DNA from: Desemzia sp045528445
GTDB taxonomy: Bacteria > Bacillota > Bacilli > Lactobacillales > Carnobacteriaceae
Assembly: GCF_045528445.1 (NCBI RefSeq)
Contig: NZ_JBGQQU010000013.1
Location: 1 to 64,000 of the forward strand
Reading direction: 5' to 3'
Length of the DNA: 64,000 bases
The first letter of the stretch is position 1. Every line of letters starts with the position of its first letter. Of the stretch, positions 40,525-49,460 are shown piece by piece. The position numbers were made by a program, and so were the translations under genes. Below the pieces are notes generated by a model that was not told the origin of the DNA, searched no databases, and saw only the letters and a program-made list of their open reading frames with translations.

Positions 40525-42957
40525 ATGACATTACAAGTAGCAGAGTTTAAAAAAGACTATGAGAGATTGTTGAAAGGACTATATGGACTAGATGTAAAAG
40601 AAGCTTCTCCTATTCAGTTGTACAGTGCACTTGGAACTTTTGTCAAAGCCTATGCAGGGGAAAATTGGACGCAAACCAAAATAGAGTACGAAAAAAAACA
40701 GGTCAAACAATTGTATTATTTTTCAATGGAATTTTTACCGGGAAGAATGTTGAAAAGTAATTTACTGAATTTAGGGATCTTAGATACCATTCGCAACGGT
40801 ATTGAAGAAATCGGTCTGGATTTTCAATCAATAGTGGAAGCAGAAGAAGATCCTGCGCTGGGAAACGGAGGATTAGGCCGATTAGCTTCCTGCTTTATGG
40901 ACTCTATCGCTTCTTTAGGTATTCCTGGTGCTGGGAGCGGTATTCGGTATAAGTACGGCTTGTTCCAACAGCGATTTATTGATGGACATCAAGTTGAAGT
41001 TCCTGATAATTGGCTGCGAAATGGAAACGTATGGGAAGTCCGAAAAGAAAATAAAACCATCAATGTCCGATTTGGAGGTCAGGTTTATTTAACGGAAGAG
41101 GAAGGACGATTTGTACCGATCTACGACAATACCCGAAATATTTTAGCCGTTCCGTACGATACTGCTATGATTGGTTATCAAAATAATTTGGTCAACAATA
41201 TGCGATTATGGTCAGCTGAAATCCCTCCAGAAGATTACGTTCACTATTCTAGTATCACCGCTCAACGAGAAGTGAATCAATTGACGGAAGTCTTGTATCC
41301 AGATGATTCCAATTATGAAGGCAGGATTTTACGGTTGAGACAAGAGTATTTCTTGTGTTCAGCAGGCGTTCAAAGTATTGTTCGTTATTACAAAAAATTA
41401 CATTTGCCAATGATCCACATTGCAGATAGAGTTGCTATCCATATCAATGATACACATCCAGCTTTATGTATTCCTGAATTCATTCGCATTATGATTGATG
41501 AAGAAGGATTGAGTTGGGAACAAGCTTGGGAGATAGGGAAGAAAGTGATGAGCTACACCAATCATACGATCATGCAAGAAGCAATGGAAAAGTGGCCCAT
41601 CGAAATGTTGCAAGCTGAGATCCCAAGAGTGTATCAAGTGATCGAAGAGATCAATCGCCGACATATTGAAAAGAAATTGCCTATCTATGGGGAAGAATTG
41701 ACTTATCAAACAGCTATTATCAAAGACGGTGTGGTGAATATGGCGCATTTGGCTATTATTGGAAGCCACAGTGTTAACGGAGTTGCACAACTGCATACAA
41801 ATATTTTGAAAAATGATGTATTGAAACACTTCTTCGAAATGTATCCCATTAAATTTAACAATAAAACGAATGGTATCACTCAAAGACGGTGGTTGCAAAT
41901 AGCTAATGAGGACCTGACGAAATTTATTGATGACAGAATCGGTACAGAATGGAAAAAGAAACCATCAGAATTAAAGATATTGAAAGGGTATGCCAATAAT
42001 GTGGCTTCTTTGAGAGAATTAGCAGAAGTAAAATTGAAAAATAAACAGCGATTTGCGCAGTATGTAGAAAGCAAAATGGGCTTAATTATTGATCCAAATG
42101 CTCTATTTGATGTTCAAATCAAACGATTGCATGCTTATAAACGTCAACTGTTAAATGTGTTGCACATTCTTTCCAGATATCTAGATATCAAAGAAAACCC
42201 AGAATTGGATATTCAACCAAGAGTTTTTATTTTTGGAGCTAAAGCAGCACCAAGTTATTTGTATGCTAAACAAATCATCAAAGTGATCAATGCTGTTGCT
42301 GAGTTAGTAAATAATGACCCAGACATTGGAAATAAATTGAAAGTAGTATTTGTAGAAAATTATGGTGTTACGTTAGCTGAATTGATTATTCCAGCTGCAG
42401 AAGTAAGCGAACAAATTTCTTTAGCCAGTAAAGAAGCCTCAGGAACAAGTAATATGAAATTAATGCTCAACGGTGCATTAACTGTAGCTACACTAGATGG
42501 AGCTAACGTAGAAATACGAGATTATGTTGGAGAAGACAATATATTCTTGTTCGGCCTAACTTCAGATGAGGTGTATGACTATTATGAAAATGGAACGTAT
42601 TCTTCACGCACAATTTATGACTCTAGTCCAAAACTGAGAAAAGTATTAAACACTTTGATTGATGGGACTATTCCAGACATTAAAGAAGAAGGAAGAGTGA
42701 TTTTTGATTCCCTAGTGAAATACAATGACGAGTATTTTGTACTGAAAGATTTTGAGGAGTATATTACCGTGCAACATCAAGTAGATGAACTGTATCAAGA
42801 TAAACAATTGTGGAATCAAAAATCATTATTGAATATAGCGAATTCCGGTCCCTTCTCAGCGGACTTTACGATTATGCGTTATGCAGAGGAAATTTGGAAA
42901 ATAGATTCTGAAATGCCGCAAAATGAACAAACCATTCACCTCAATGAACCAATTTAA
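40525..42957 (+). CDS. glgP: Glycogen/maltodextrin phosphorylase
   Basis: This 810-residue GT35 enzyme releases glucose-1-phosphate from alpha-glucan with pyridoxal phosphate. QLYYFSMEFLPGRMLKSNLLNLGI, the conserved EEDPALGNGGLGRLASCFMDS block and the PLP-lysine region EASGTSNMKLMLNGALTVAT are all present. The length matches bacterial enzymes. GAGGAGG precedes the start. Placing breakdown at the end of the synthesis operon is normal in Firmicutes and lets the cell cycle carbon through glycogen. Confidence 0.95.
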   Translation: MTLQVAEFKKDYERLLKGLYGLDVKEASPIQLYSALGTFVKAYAGENWTQTKIEYEKKQVKQLYYFSMEFLPGRMLKSNLLNLGILDTIRNGIEEIGLDFQSIVEAEEDPALGNGGLGRLASCFMDSIASLGIPGAGSGIRYKYGLFQQRFIDGHQVEVPDNWLRNGNVWEVRKENKTINVRFGGQVYLTEEEGRFVPIYDNTRNILAVPYDTAMIGYQNNLVNNMRLWSAEIPPEDYVHYSSITAQREVNQLTEVLYPDDSNYEGRILRLRQEYFLCSAGVQSIVRYYKKLHLPMIHIADRVAIHINDTHPALCIPEFIRIMIDEEGLSWEQAWEIGKKVMSYTNHTIMQEAMEKWPIEMLQAEIPRVYQVIEEINRRHIEKKLPIYGEELTYQTAIIKDGVVNMAHLAIIGSHSVNGVAQLHTNILKNDVLKHFFEMYPIKFNNKTNGITQRRWLQIANEDLTKFIDDRIGTEWKKKPSELKILKGYANNVASLRELAEVKLKNKQRFAQYVESKMGLIIDPNALFDVQIKRLHAYKRQLLNVLHILSRYLDIKENPELDIQPRVFIFGAKAAPSYLYAKQIIKVINAVAELVNNDPDIGNKLKVVFVENYGVTLAELIIPAAEVSEQISLASKEASGTSNMKLMLNGALTVATLDGANVEIRDYVGEDNIFLFGLTSDEVYDYYENGTYSSRTIYDSSPKLRKVLNTLIDGTIPDIKEEGRVIFDSLVKYNDEYFVLKDFEEYITVQHQVDELYQDKQLWNQKSLLNIANSGPFSADFTIMRYAEEIWKIDSEMPQNEQTIHLNEPI

Positions 42958-43115
42958 AAAGAGCGTGGAGCAAAACGCTTAGATTTTCGTGAGGTTCACT
43001 TTTCTCTTTTAGTTGGTTGAACTTTCCCAACAAAAAGAGAAAGTGAAACTACAGGAAGTCTGTTTTGCGCAACGTATTTATAAAGAGCATGAAACAAAAC
43101 ATTTAGACTGTAAGA
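42958..43115. repeat. Intergenic hairpin repeat (GAGCGTGGAGCAAAACG type), two tandem copies
   Basis: AAAGAGCGTGGAGCAAAACG (42958 on) and AAAGAGCATGAAACAAAACA (43083 on) are diverged copies, each followed by yTTAGAyT. The first has a hairpin body: CACTTTTCTCTTTT pairs with AAAAAGAGAAAGTG. A relative lies at 55248. Such elements with a G-x-GTGGrrmAAAAC core recur in intergenic DNA of this group of bacteria. Confidence 0.55.
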
Positions 43116-43119
43116 CTCA

Positions 43120-43164
43120 AAATGCAGTATAGGTCCCAAATGATGGAATCTATACTGCATATTT
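43120..43164. terminator. Rho-independent terminator for the DsbA-like gene
   Basis: ATGCAGTATAG (43122-43132) pairs with CTATACTGCAT (43150-43160); T-runs occur on both sides. Confidence 0.7.
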
Positions 43165-43179
43165 TCATTGGTTTATCCG

Positions 43180-43809
43180 TTAAGCATTTTCTGCTTGTAT
43201 CTCTGTTAAGACTTGCTTAAAGGTATCTATCGGTTGTGCTCCACTAATACCGTATTTTCCATCAATCACAAAGAAAGGCACGCCTTGGACACCGATTTGT
43301 TGGGCGGCAGTTACGTCTTGTTGCACAGCGTCTAAATAATCCTCTGAATGAAGAATTTTCGCAGCAACTTCTTTATCTAAGCCGACTTTTTCAGCTAACT
43401 CCACCAATGTAGGGTCATCATTTAACCATTCTCCATTGATAAAATAAGCTTCCTTTGCGACTTCCATGAATTCAGTACCTTTACCTTGTGTTTTAGCATA
43501 CTGGAATAGGCGATGAGGTTTTACCGTGTTCCCGTGTTGAATTTTTTCATAGTGATAATCCAAGCCGGCATTTGTGGCCATTGTAGTCACCTGTTGGATC
43601 ATATCGTCAGCTTGTGAAGAGCTCATACCCTTGATTTCTGCAAAATATTCTTGCATAGGGCCTTCGTATTTTTCAGGAGCCGTTGGATCCAACTCATAAC
43701 TATGGTATTCAAAAGTGATATCTTCCATACCTTTTGTTGCTTCTTCAATGTGTCGTTTACCTATGTAACAAAAAGGGCAAACAAAATCTGACCAAATATC
43801 TATTTTCAT
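43180..43809 (-). CDS. DsbA-family oxidoreductase (FrnE-like)
   Basis: This 209-residue thioredoxin-fold protein has the catalytic pair in SDFVCPFCYIGKRH (C11 and C14), a helical insertion (about 60-150) and the cis-proline loop QGVPFFVIDGKYGISGAQP. There is no signal peptide, so it is cytoplasmic like FrnE and 2-hydroxychromene-2-carboxylate isomerase relatives. It probably acts as a disulfide isomerase or reductase in stress. Start ATG 43809 behind AAAGGAG. Monocistronic. Confidence 0.9.
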   Translation of the reverse strand: MKIDIWSDFVCPFCYIGKRHIEEATKGMEDITFEYHSYELDPTAPEKYEGPMQEYFAEIKGMSSSQADDMIQQVTTMATNAGLDYHYEKIQHGNTVKPHRLFQYAKTQGKGTEFMEVAKEAYFINGEWLNDDPTLVELAEKVGLDKEVAAKILHSEDYLDAVQQDVTAAQQIGVQGVPFFVIDGKYGISGAQPIDTFKQVLTEIQAENA

Positions 43810-43933
43810 TGTATATTCTCCTTTTAACTTACTATTTACAAGTCGATCATCTCTATCCTACAGGAAGGTGGGATTTATTTCAATGATTTTTCTAAATGAG
43901 GATGGTTTAGTAAAACTAATAAGGAATAAAAAA

Positions 43934-43972
43934 ACAACAACGTAAGTTTCTGACTTGCCAGAAATGCGTTGC
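43934..43972 (-). terminator. Rho-independent terminator, minus strand
   Basis: On the minus strand CAACG..TTTCTGG pairs with CAGAAA..CGTTG, followed by TTGTTTTTTT. It ends the TIM-barrel gene transcript. Confidence 0.7.
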
Positions 43973-43986
43973 TGCAGTGAAAGGTT

Positions 43987-44682
43987 TTATTCTTCAATGT
44001 ATTTATTTTCTTCTTGTTTACGGTATTTATCCATTTTACGTTTAAATAATTCTCCATTAGAAGGCGGAGTGTACGTAATTGCGTTAGCGCCAGCTTCAAT
44101 AGTTTCTAAAATACTTTCGTCAGTTGGACCACCAGTTGCAATAATAGGAACATTCGGATAATTTTTGCGAATGCTGCGGACGATGGAAGCCGTTTTTGAA
44201 CCTCCACTGACATTAAGGATATCTGCTCCAGCATCCAATTTTTCTTGGATATCTGTAAATTCAGAAACAATAGTGATCACGATTGGGATATCGATCACGG
44301 TGTTGATCTGTGTAATAGTTTCCAGCGGTGTAGGAGCATTAACGACGACACTGATGGCTCCTAAAGATTCTGCAAAAAGACTAATGTTTGCAGATCTGAG
44401 TCCATGTGTCAAACCGCCACCTACTCCAGCTATAACGGGTATAGATGCTACGGAAGAGATAGCTTGTATGATAGCAGGGTAAGGTGTGAAAGGATAAACT
44501 GCTATTACAGCATCCGCATCAGTATTGCAGATAATAGAAATATCTGTTGTAAAAATAAAGGATTTCAGTTTTCTTCCATTAATATTGATGCCGCTGCATT
44601 TAGTGATTACTGAAGGAACATCAACTGTATCATGTCTTAATTCAGTAATAACGGAAGGAATATTGTCTTTGTATCGGGCCAT
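43987..44682 (-). CDS. TIM-barrel protein of unknown activity (annotated as hydrolase in relatives)
   Basis: This 231-residue beta/alpha-barrel has regularly spaced strands: AVIAVYPFTPYPAIIQAIS, IPVIAGVGGGLTHGLRS, GAISVVVNAPTPLETI, IPIVITIVSEFTDIQEKLDAGADILNVSGG and VPIIATGGPTDESILETIEAGANAITYTPP. The paired Gly-rich ends (GVGGG, ATGGPT) look like a phosphate-binding site, as in KDPG aldolase or ThiE/HisA-like barrels. The C-terminal helix is basic. AAAGGAGG precedes the start. Substrate unknown. Confidence 0.7.
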   Translation of the reverse strand: MARYKDNIPSVITELRHDTVDVPSVITKCSGININGRKLKSFIFTTDISIICNTDADAVIAVYPFTPYPAIIQAISSVASIPVIAGVGGGLTHGLRSANISLFAESLGAISVVVNAPTPLETITQINTVIDIPIVITIVSEFTDIQEKLDAGADILNVSGGSKTASIVRSIRKNYPNVPIIATGGPTDESILETIEAGANAITYTPPSNGELFKRKMDKYRKQEENKYIEE

Positions 44683-44772
44683 ACTTTGTTGCCTCCTTTT
44701 TGTCTAACGAATTCCTTTTAATTAAAACCGATTTTAACTAAAAGAGCAATAAAAAAAAACAAAATGTTAAGT

Positions 44773-45150
44773 CTAGTTGAGGGAGGTTAAAGACAAAGTA
44801 TAGGTTTTGTCATCGGCAGAATCAAACAATGTGATTGAATTTTTATCGATTGGTTGAATAATCAGCTCATATCCATAATGATCTGTAAAAGTTAATTTTT
44901 TTTGATCTAATAAAGTTAACGAGCCTTTTACAGGTTTTTCATTTATAAATAATCGAGCTTGATCATCAATTTTAAGAGTTTTAGTTTCTGGATACAAAGA
45001 ATCATCAAACGTCCATGTCCCGGCAAACCTGGAGATGGCAGAAGTTTTATGAAATCGAGTTTTTTTGTTTTTCTTACGCAGAGTTTCTCGTGCAACTCCT
45101 GCAACAAAAGAAACACCTAATAGATATGTAAATGCTTTGCGCCGACTCAT
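44773..45150 (-). CDS. DUF4828-domain protein
   Basis: This 125-residue protein has a short hydrophobic N-terminus (FTYLLGVSFVAGVA) that may be a membrane anchor, a basic linker and a small beta domain with FAGTWTFDDSLYPETKTLKID and YGYELIIQPIDKNSITLFDSADDKTYTL. This fits DUF4828, a lactic acid bacterial family without known function. AAAGGAG lies upstream of ATG 45150. Monocistronic. Confidence 0.7.
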   Translation of the reverse strand: MSRRKAFTYLLGVSFVAGVARETLRKKNKKTRFHKTSAISRFAGTWTFDDSLYPETKTLKIDDQARLFINEKPVKGSLTLLDQKKLTFTDHYGYELIIQPIDKNSITLFDSADDKTYTLSLTSLN

Positions 45151-45370
45151 TAAAAAATCTCCTTTTGTCTATAAATAATTATCCCAACAGTAGAATGAAC
45201 TTGTCATTTCATGGTACTATAATAAACAAATTCCAAGTTTCCATCTTTGTTTATATTATAATCTTTTTTTTCAAGAAGATATAGGGACTTCAGACGGATT
45301 TATGAGGAATATCCTAATTGTAATCATTTCTTAAACTATTCAAATTAAATTAAATAAAGGTTGTGAAATA

Positions 45371-46729
45371 ATGAATGTAGTTAAATTTGGGGGCAGTTCA
45401 TTAGCATCAGCTCAACAATTAAAAAAAGTAGTTCAGATCGTAAAAGAGAATAAAGCGCGTAAAATCGTCGTCGTATCCGCACCAGGAAAACGATTTCCAC
45501 AAGATGAAAAAGTGACTGATTTGCTGATTTCCATAGCTGAAAAATCATTATTAAATCAAGATTTTTCTGATGAAATGAACAAAGTTGTACATCGTTACCA
45601 GGAAATAGCAGAAGATCTTCATCTTGATAAAAAGGTTATTGAAATGATTCGAATGAATCTGAATGAGCTGACAGCTGGAGATAAAACAACTCCTGACTAT
45701 TATATCGATGCTTTTAAAGCAAGCGGGGAAGACAATAACGCTAAATTAGTCGCAGCTTATTTGAATCAAGAAGGATTGCTATCTAGTTATATCAATCCAC
45801 AAGAAGCAGGATTGCTTGTAACAGATGAGCCGAACAATGCACGTATTCTTCCAGAAAGCTATGATGCATTGGAAAAGTTGCGTAACAGAACTGAAGTACT
45901 TGTTTTTCCTGGCTTTTTTGGGTACACCAAAGAAGGTCAAATTTGTACCTTTTCAAGAGGTGGATCAGACATCACAGGAGCCATATTAGCCAACGGAGTA
46001 GGGGCGGAATTGTACGAAAATTTTACGGATGTGGATGCTATCTTTGCGGCCAATCCGTCTGTCGTCAAAAACCCTTATCCAGTATCTGAATTGACGTACC
46101 GCGAAATGCGCGAATTGTCTTATGCAGGTTTTTCCGTATTACATGATGAGGCACTTGAACCAGCCTTTAAAAAAGGAATCCCAGTGGTGATAAAGAATAC
46201 CAATAATCCTGAGGCTCCAGGAACGAAAATCGTCAAAGAACATACAAAAGAACATGCTCCTTTAATTGGAATTGCCAGCTCAAGTGGATTTATAAACATT
46301 TATATTGAGAAGTATTTGATGAACCGTGAAATTGGTTTTGGGCGTAAAGTTTTACAGTTATTGGAATCATATGGATTAAGTTATGAACATACCCCCTCTG
46401 GAATCGACAACTTGACAGTCATTTTACGAGAAAACCAAATGACCCCTGAGATTGAAAAAAAGTTGATTAGTGCATTAACAGAAGAGCTGTCTGTGGATAG
46501 TGTAAATATAGAGAGAGGTGTTGCATTGATTATGTTAGTTGGCGAGGGAATGCGTAATCAAATCGGAACGATGGCGATAGCAGCACAAGCTTTGAAAGAC
46601 GAGCACATTAATATCGATATGGTCAATCAAGGAGCATCAGAAAATAGTGTCATGTTTGGCATACAGAAAAAAGATGAGGATAAAGCTGTAGAAGCTCTCT
46701 ACCATGCTTTCTTTGATGAGGTCAAATAG
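45371..46729 (+). CDS. Aspartate kinase
   Basis: This 452-residue aspartokinase phosphorylates aspartate for lysine, threonine and methionine synthesis. The N-terminal VVKFGGSSLASAQQLKKV (KFGGTS motif) and GYTKEGQICTFSRGGSDITGA bind substrates. The C-terminal pair of ACT domains (about 300-450, including VALIMLVGEGMRNQIGTMAIAAQAL) gives allosteric control. It has no homoserine dehydrogenase fusion. It stands alone, so the controlling amino acid cannot be read from context. Start ATG 45371 with AAAGGTTG upstream. Confidence 0.92.
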   Translation: MNVVKFGGSSLASAQQLKKVVQIVKENKARKIVVVSAPGKRFPQDEKVTDLLISIAEKSLLNQDFSDEMNKVVHRYQEIAEDLHLDKKVIEMIRMNLNELTAGDKTTPDYYIDAFKASGEDNNAKLVAAYLNQEGLLSSYINPQEAGLLVTDEPNNARILPESYDALEKLRNRTEVLVFPGFFGYTKEGQICTFSRGGSDITGAILANGVGAELYENFTDVDAIFAANPSVVKNPYPVSELTYREMRELSYAGFSVLHDEALEPAFKKGIPVVIKNTNNPEAPGTKIVKEHTKEHAPLIGIASSSGFINIYIEKYLMNREIGFGRKVLQLLESYGLSYEHTPSGIDNLTVILRENQMTPEIEKKLISALTEELSVDSVNIERGVALIMLVGEGMRNQIGTMAIAAQALKDEHINIDMVNQGASENSVMFGIQKKDEDKAVEALYHAFFDEVK

Positions 46730-46733
46730 GCAG

Positions 46734-46775
46734 CAAAAAAAGGGTTGAGATTTTTATAATCTCAACCCTTTTTTT
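46734..46775. terminator. Bidirectional rho-independent terminator
   Basis: AAAAAAAGGGTTGAGATT pairs with AATCTCAACCCTTTTTTT, shared by the convergent aspartokinase and uppP genes. Confidence 0.9.
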
Positions 46776-46789
46776 AATTGACTAGTCTA

Positions 46790-47611
46790 TTATGCAAAAA
46801 GCATGAAATAACCTAAGACTAAAATACCTAAGACAATACGATACCAACCAAAGGCTTTAAAGTCATTATTTTTAATGTATTTCAATAAGAACTTAATGGC
46901 GATAATAGAAACGAAAAAGGCAACGATCATACCTGTTAATAATATCGCTACTTCAGAACCAGTAAAGTTAAATCCAAAGCCCAAAAGTTTCAATAAGCTG
47001 GCCCCAAACATAATTGGAATAGACATAAAGAATGAATACTCAGTGGCTACAAAACGAGACGTTCCCAGTAAAATAGCTCCTAAGATAGTCGCTCCTGAAC
47101 GAGACGTTCCTGGAATCAAAGAAAGTACTTGGAACATTCCTATTAAGAAGGCTGTTTTATAGGTTAAATCAGCAAAAGTTTTCGTCGATGGTACTCGATC
47201 TTTATTGCGGTTCTCGATCACTATAAACAGTATTCCATAAACAATCAGCATAATTGCTACGGTTTGATAATTAAATAAATGTTCCGTCAACCAATCATCA
47301 AATAAAAATCCCAAAACTGCAGCTGGAATGACCCCAACCACTACTTTATACCAAATAGACATCGTATCTTTTTTCTCTTGCGCAGATTTGCTAGGAGCAA
47401 ATGGGTTCAATTTATGAAAAAAGATAAGAACAACTGCTAATATAGCTCCTAATTGAATCACAACTAAAAACATTTCCATAAACGCAGCAGAAGCATTAAG
47501 CTTGATAAATTCATCCACTAAAATCATATGACCTGTACTACTAATGGGCAACCATTCTGTAATACCTTCGACAATACCTAAAAATACGGCTTTTAAAAGT
47601 TCGACTAGAAT
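46790..47611 (-). CDS. uppP: Undecaprenyl-diphosphate phosphatase, apparent AUU start
   Basis: This 273-residue polytopic enzyme recycles the cell-wall lipid carrier and confers bacitracin tolerance. The catalytic blocks GIVEGITEWLPISSTGHMILVDE (E-x3-E and PISSTGH) and PGTSRSGATILGAILLG are present, with about eight helices. The family N-terminus (LVELLKAVFLGIVEG) is encoded, but upstream of it there is only ATT at 47609-47611, exactly 9 bases from AAGGAG, with a TAG just before. No ATG, GTG or TTG is available before the essential ITEWLP motif. I therefore place the start at AUU; a mutated start is the alternative. Confidence 0.88.
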   Translation of the reverse strand: MLVELLKAVFLGIVEGITEWLPISSTGHMILVDEFIKLNASAAFMEMFLVVIQLGAILAVVLIFFHKLNPFAPSKSAQEKKDTMSIWYKVVVGVIPAAVLGFLFDDWLTEHLFNYQTVAIMLIVYGILFIVIENRNKDRVPSTKTFADLTYKTAFLIGMFQVLSLIPGTSRSGATILGAILLGTSRFVATEYSFFMSIPIMFGASLLKLLGFGFNFTGSEVAILLTGMIVAFFVSIIAIKFLLKYIKNNDFKAFGWYRIVLGILVLGYFMLFA

Positions 47612-47742
47612 ACTAATCTACTCCTTTCCATTCAAAAAAATTGCATAGCAAGGATTAGTATAACGAATTTTAAAAAAGTAATCCATAAAATCACAGAAAA
47701 TTAATATTTTTTAAGTCGTTTTGACATAAAACTAGGAATAGT

Positions 47743-47773
47743 AAAAAGCTGGGATCACCTAATCCCAGCTTTT
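47743..47773. terminator. Bidirectional rho-independent terminator
   Basis: AAAAGCTGGGAT pairs with ATCCCAGCTTTT around CACCTA. Confidence 0.85.
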
Positions 47774-47808
47774 AGTTAGTCCAGCTTCAAAAAGGAGCCA
47801 TTGATTCA

Positions 47809-48996
47809 TTAAAGTTCATTTGACGAAGAGAGTTTACGATTTGAAAGGACCAGGGCACCTAATCCGGTTAAAATAACGATTAACCCGATGATGAAACGGA
47901 TAAAAGGCACCAATCCAATGAGTTCTAAAAGAAGTACGCCAAGGAGAATAAGCCAAATCTCGTTTTTTAACTTGTGCCATTTGAAAGTATTCACTAACCA
48001 AAATCCTATGAAAACAGCTGTAACGATGTGAGAAAGGTACACTAATATGGTGTAAGTGACAATAAGGATGAGTCCGAATGGTATTCCAATAATAGTCCAC
48101 ATAGACAAAATGGCGGCTATAGGAGTTAGGATCATTGTTACTAAGCCGATAGCAATTGTTTTAAGTGGGGCTGTAGAAATGGATTGGATAGAGTGCATCC
48201 AGAAATTTGGACGCCATAGTTTGATCATAAACCAGACGATTAAAGTACTGAGGACACTCCAAAGAAACCCAATCAGGATCTTTACTGCTCTTGCCATTGG
48301 ACGAGTAGAGCGGTTAGACATTGTTTGAGTGGATTCTTCCCAATCAGTCGTTCCATTGATTGTTGCAGTTGAATTTACAACGGCTGCATTAGGGCTTTCA
48401 TAATGCAGATTTCCATCGATCACTGCAGATGACTGTAAAGTTAATTGTTGGATATCTAAATAAGCATTTCCAGCTACAGATCCATTTAAGGTAAAGCGCT
48501 GCCCCCCTCCATATAAGTGACGAGAAATCGTCCCTTCCTGCATTAGCGATGCTGCTGCAACAAAAAGATCTCTTACAATCTGAGCTTGAGAATCTATAAT
48601 AATGTTTGCGCCCACTAGAAAAACATCCTGTCTGCTTTGAGCGGTGATAGTGATATTTTGACCAGTAGCATAAATATTGCCGGTTACTTCACCATTGATA
48701 AAAATAGTTTGAGCTACGACAAATAGCGAACCATTAATCGTTCCATTGATATGGACTTCTTCACCCACAGCAAAGGTCGTCCCTTCTACAGTACCATCAA
48801 TTTGGACATCATCACCAGAGAAGAAACCAGGACCATCTAATGTTTCACTTTGATCTAATAGTTCAGTTGAATTCCCTGCACCATTCATATTTTGCGCTAA
48901 CACATGTAAAGAGAAAAAAGGAAGGGTTATAAAAATCAGAGACAGTAGATAAAACAGACGCAAGGAAATCTGGCGAGAATACCTGCTCTTTTTCAT
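47809..48996 (-). CDS. Exported polymer-forming (bactofilin-like) membrane protein
   Basis: This 395-residue protein has a signal sequence (SLRLFYLLSLIFITLPFFSLHVLA). A region of repeated GxI/VxGxxx-type strands follows (DDVQIDGTVEGTTFAVGEEVHINGTINGSLFVVAQTIFINGEV), which should form a right-handed beta-helix like bactofilins. Four C-terminal membrane helices (about 230-385) complete it. The beta-helix would be outside the cell, unlike cytoplasmic bactofilins. Monocistronic, minus strand, with an AGGTG-type ribosome-binding site. Possibly a surface scaffold; function unproven. Confidence 0.78.
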   Translation of the reverse strand: MKKSRYSRQISLRLFYLLSLIFITLPFFSLHVLAQNMNGAGNSTELLDQSETLDGPGFFSGDDVQIDGTVEGTTFAVGEEVHINGTINGSLFVVAQTIFINGEVTGNIYATGQNITITAQSRQDVFLVGANIIIDSQAQIVRDLFVAAASLMQEGTISRHLYGGGQRFTLNGSVAGNAYLDIQQLTLQSSAVIDGNLHYESPNAAVVNSTATINGTTDWEESTQTMSNRSTRPMARAVKILIGFLWSVLSTLIVWFMIKLWRPNFWMHSIQSISTAPLKTIAIGLVTMILTPIAAILSMWTIIGIPFGLILIVTYTILVYLSHIVTAVFIGFWLVNTFKWHKLKNEIWLILLGVLLLELIGLVPFIRFIIGLIVILTGLGALVLSNRKLSSSNEL

Positions 48997-49328
48997 GTTA
49001 CACCTCCAATTGAATCTAACAATTATCGATCGGTTGGTAGTGAGTGATCCTGTTTCCTGTAGGTGGGGTAGTTAAAGAGAAAAAAAGGAATTAAAGAGAG
49101 AAAAGACACGGATGCCTGAGCTGTATTTGGGTTGTAAGCCTTACTTTTCACCACTATATTACCACCATTTTAAAAAAAGGAAAAACAACAGGTTTGCATG
49201 TTACATCGCCCTCAAAACTTTGCGCAATTACTGACCACGTCATACACATGAAAAAAAATAAATAAAAAATAAGATTACGAATCCTCTCGTCTCTGGTCTG
49301 CTAAAAGAAAAATGCGGAGGCGGGCGAC

Positions 49329-49442
49329 ATGAACGTGATTTTCCATCTGTTGAGTGAAGGGGAAGACTTCGGTCTTCATTATGAGAAAGAACTGCTTTCT
49401 TTGAACTACCCGAAATACTTAGACACGCTTTTTAAGCTGTGA
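49329..49442 (+). CDS. Micro-ORF, 37 residues, unknown
   Basis: ATG 49329 follows GGAGG by 8 bases and reads MNVIFHLLSEGEDFGLHYEK to a TGA at 49442. It is amphipathic with acidic character and a short hydrophobic start. It lies just before the structured element at 49461. No family is recognised. The flanking region 48997-49328 is AT-rich and contains nothing else I can name. It could be a real small protein or a fragment of a lost gene. Confidence 0.35.
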   Translation: MNVIFHLLSEGEDFGLHYEKELLSLNYPKYLDTLFKL

Positions 49443-49460
49443 CTCGTTTGATACCCGTGA

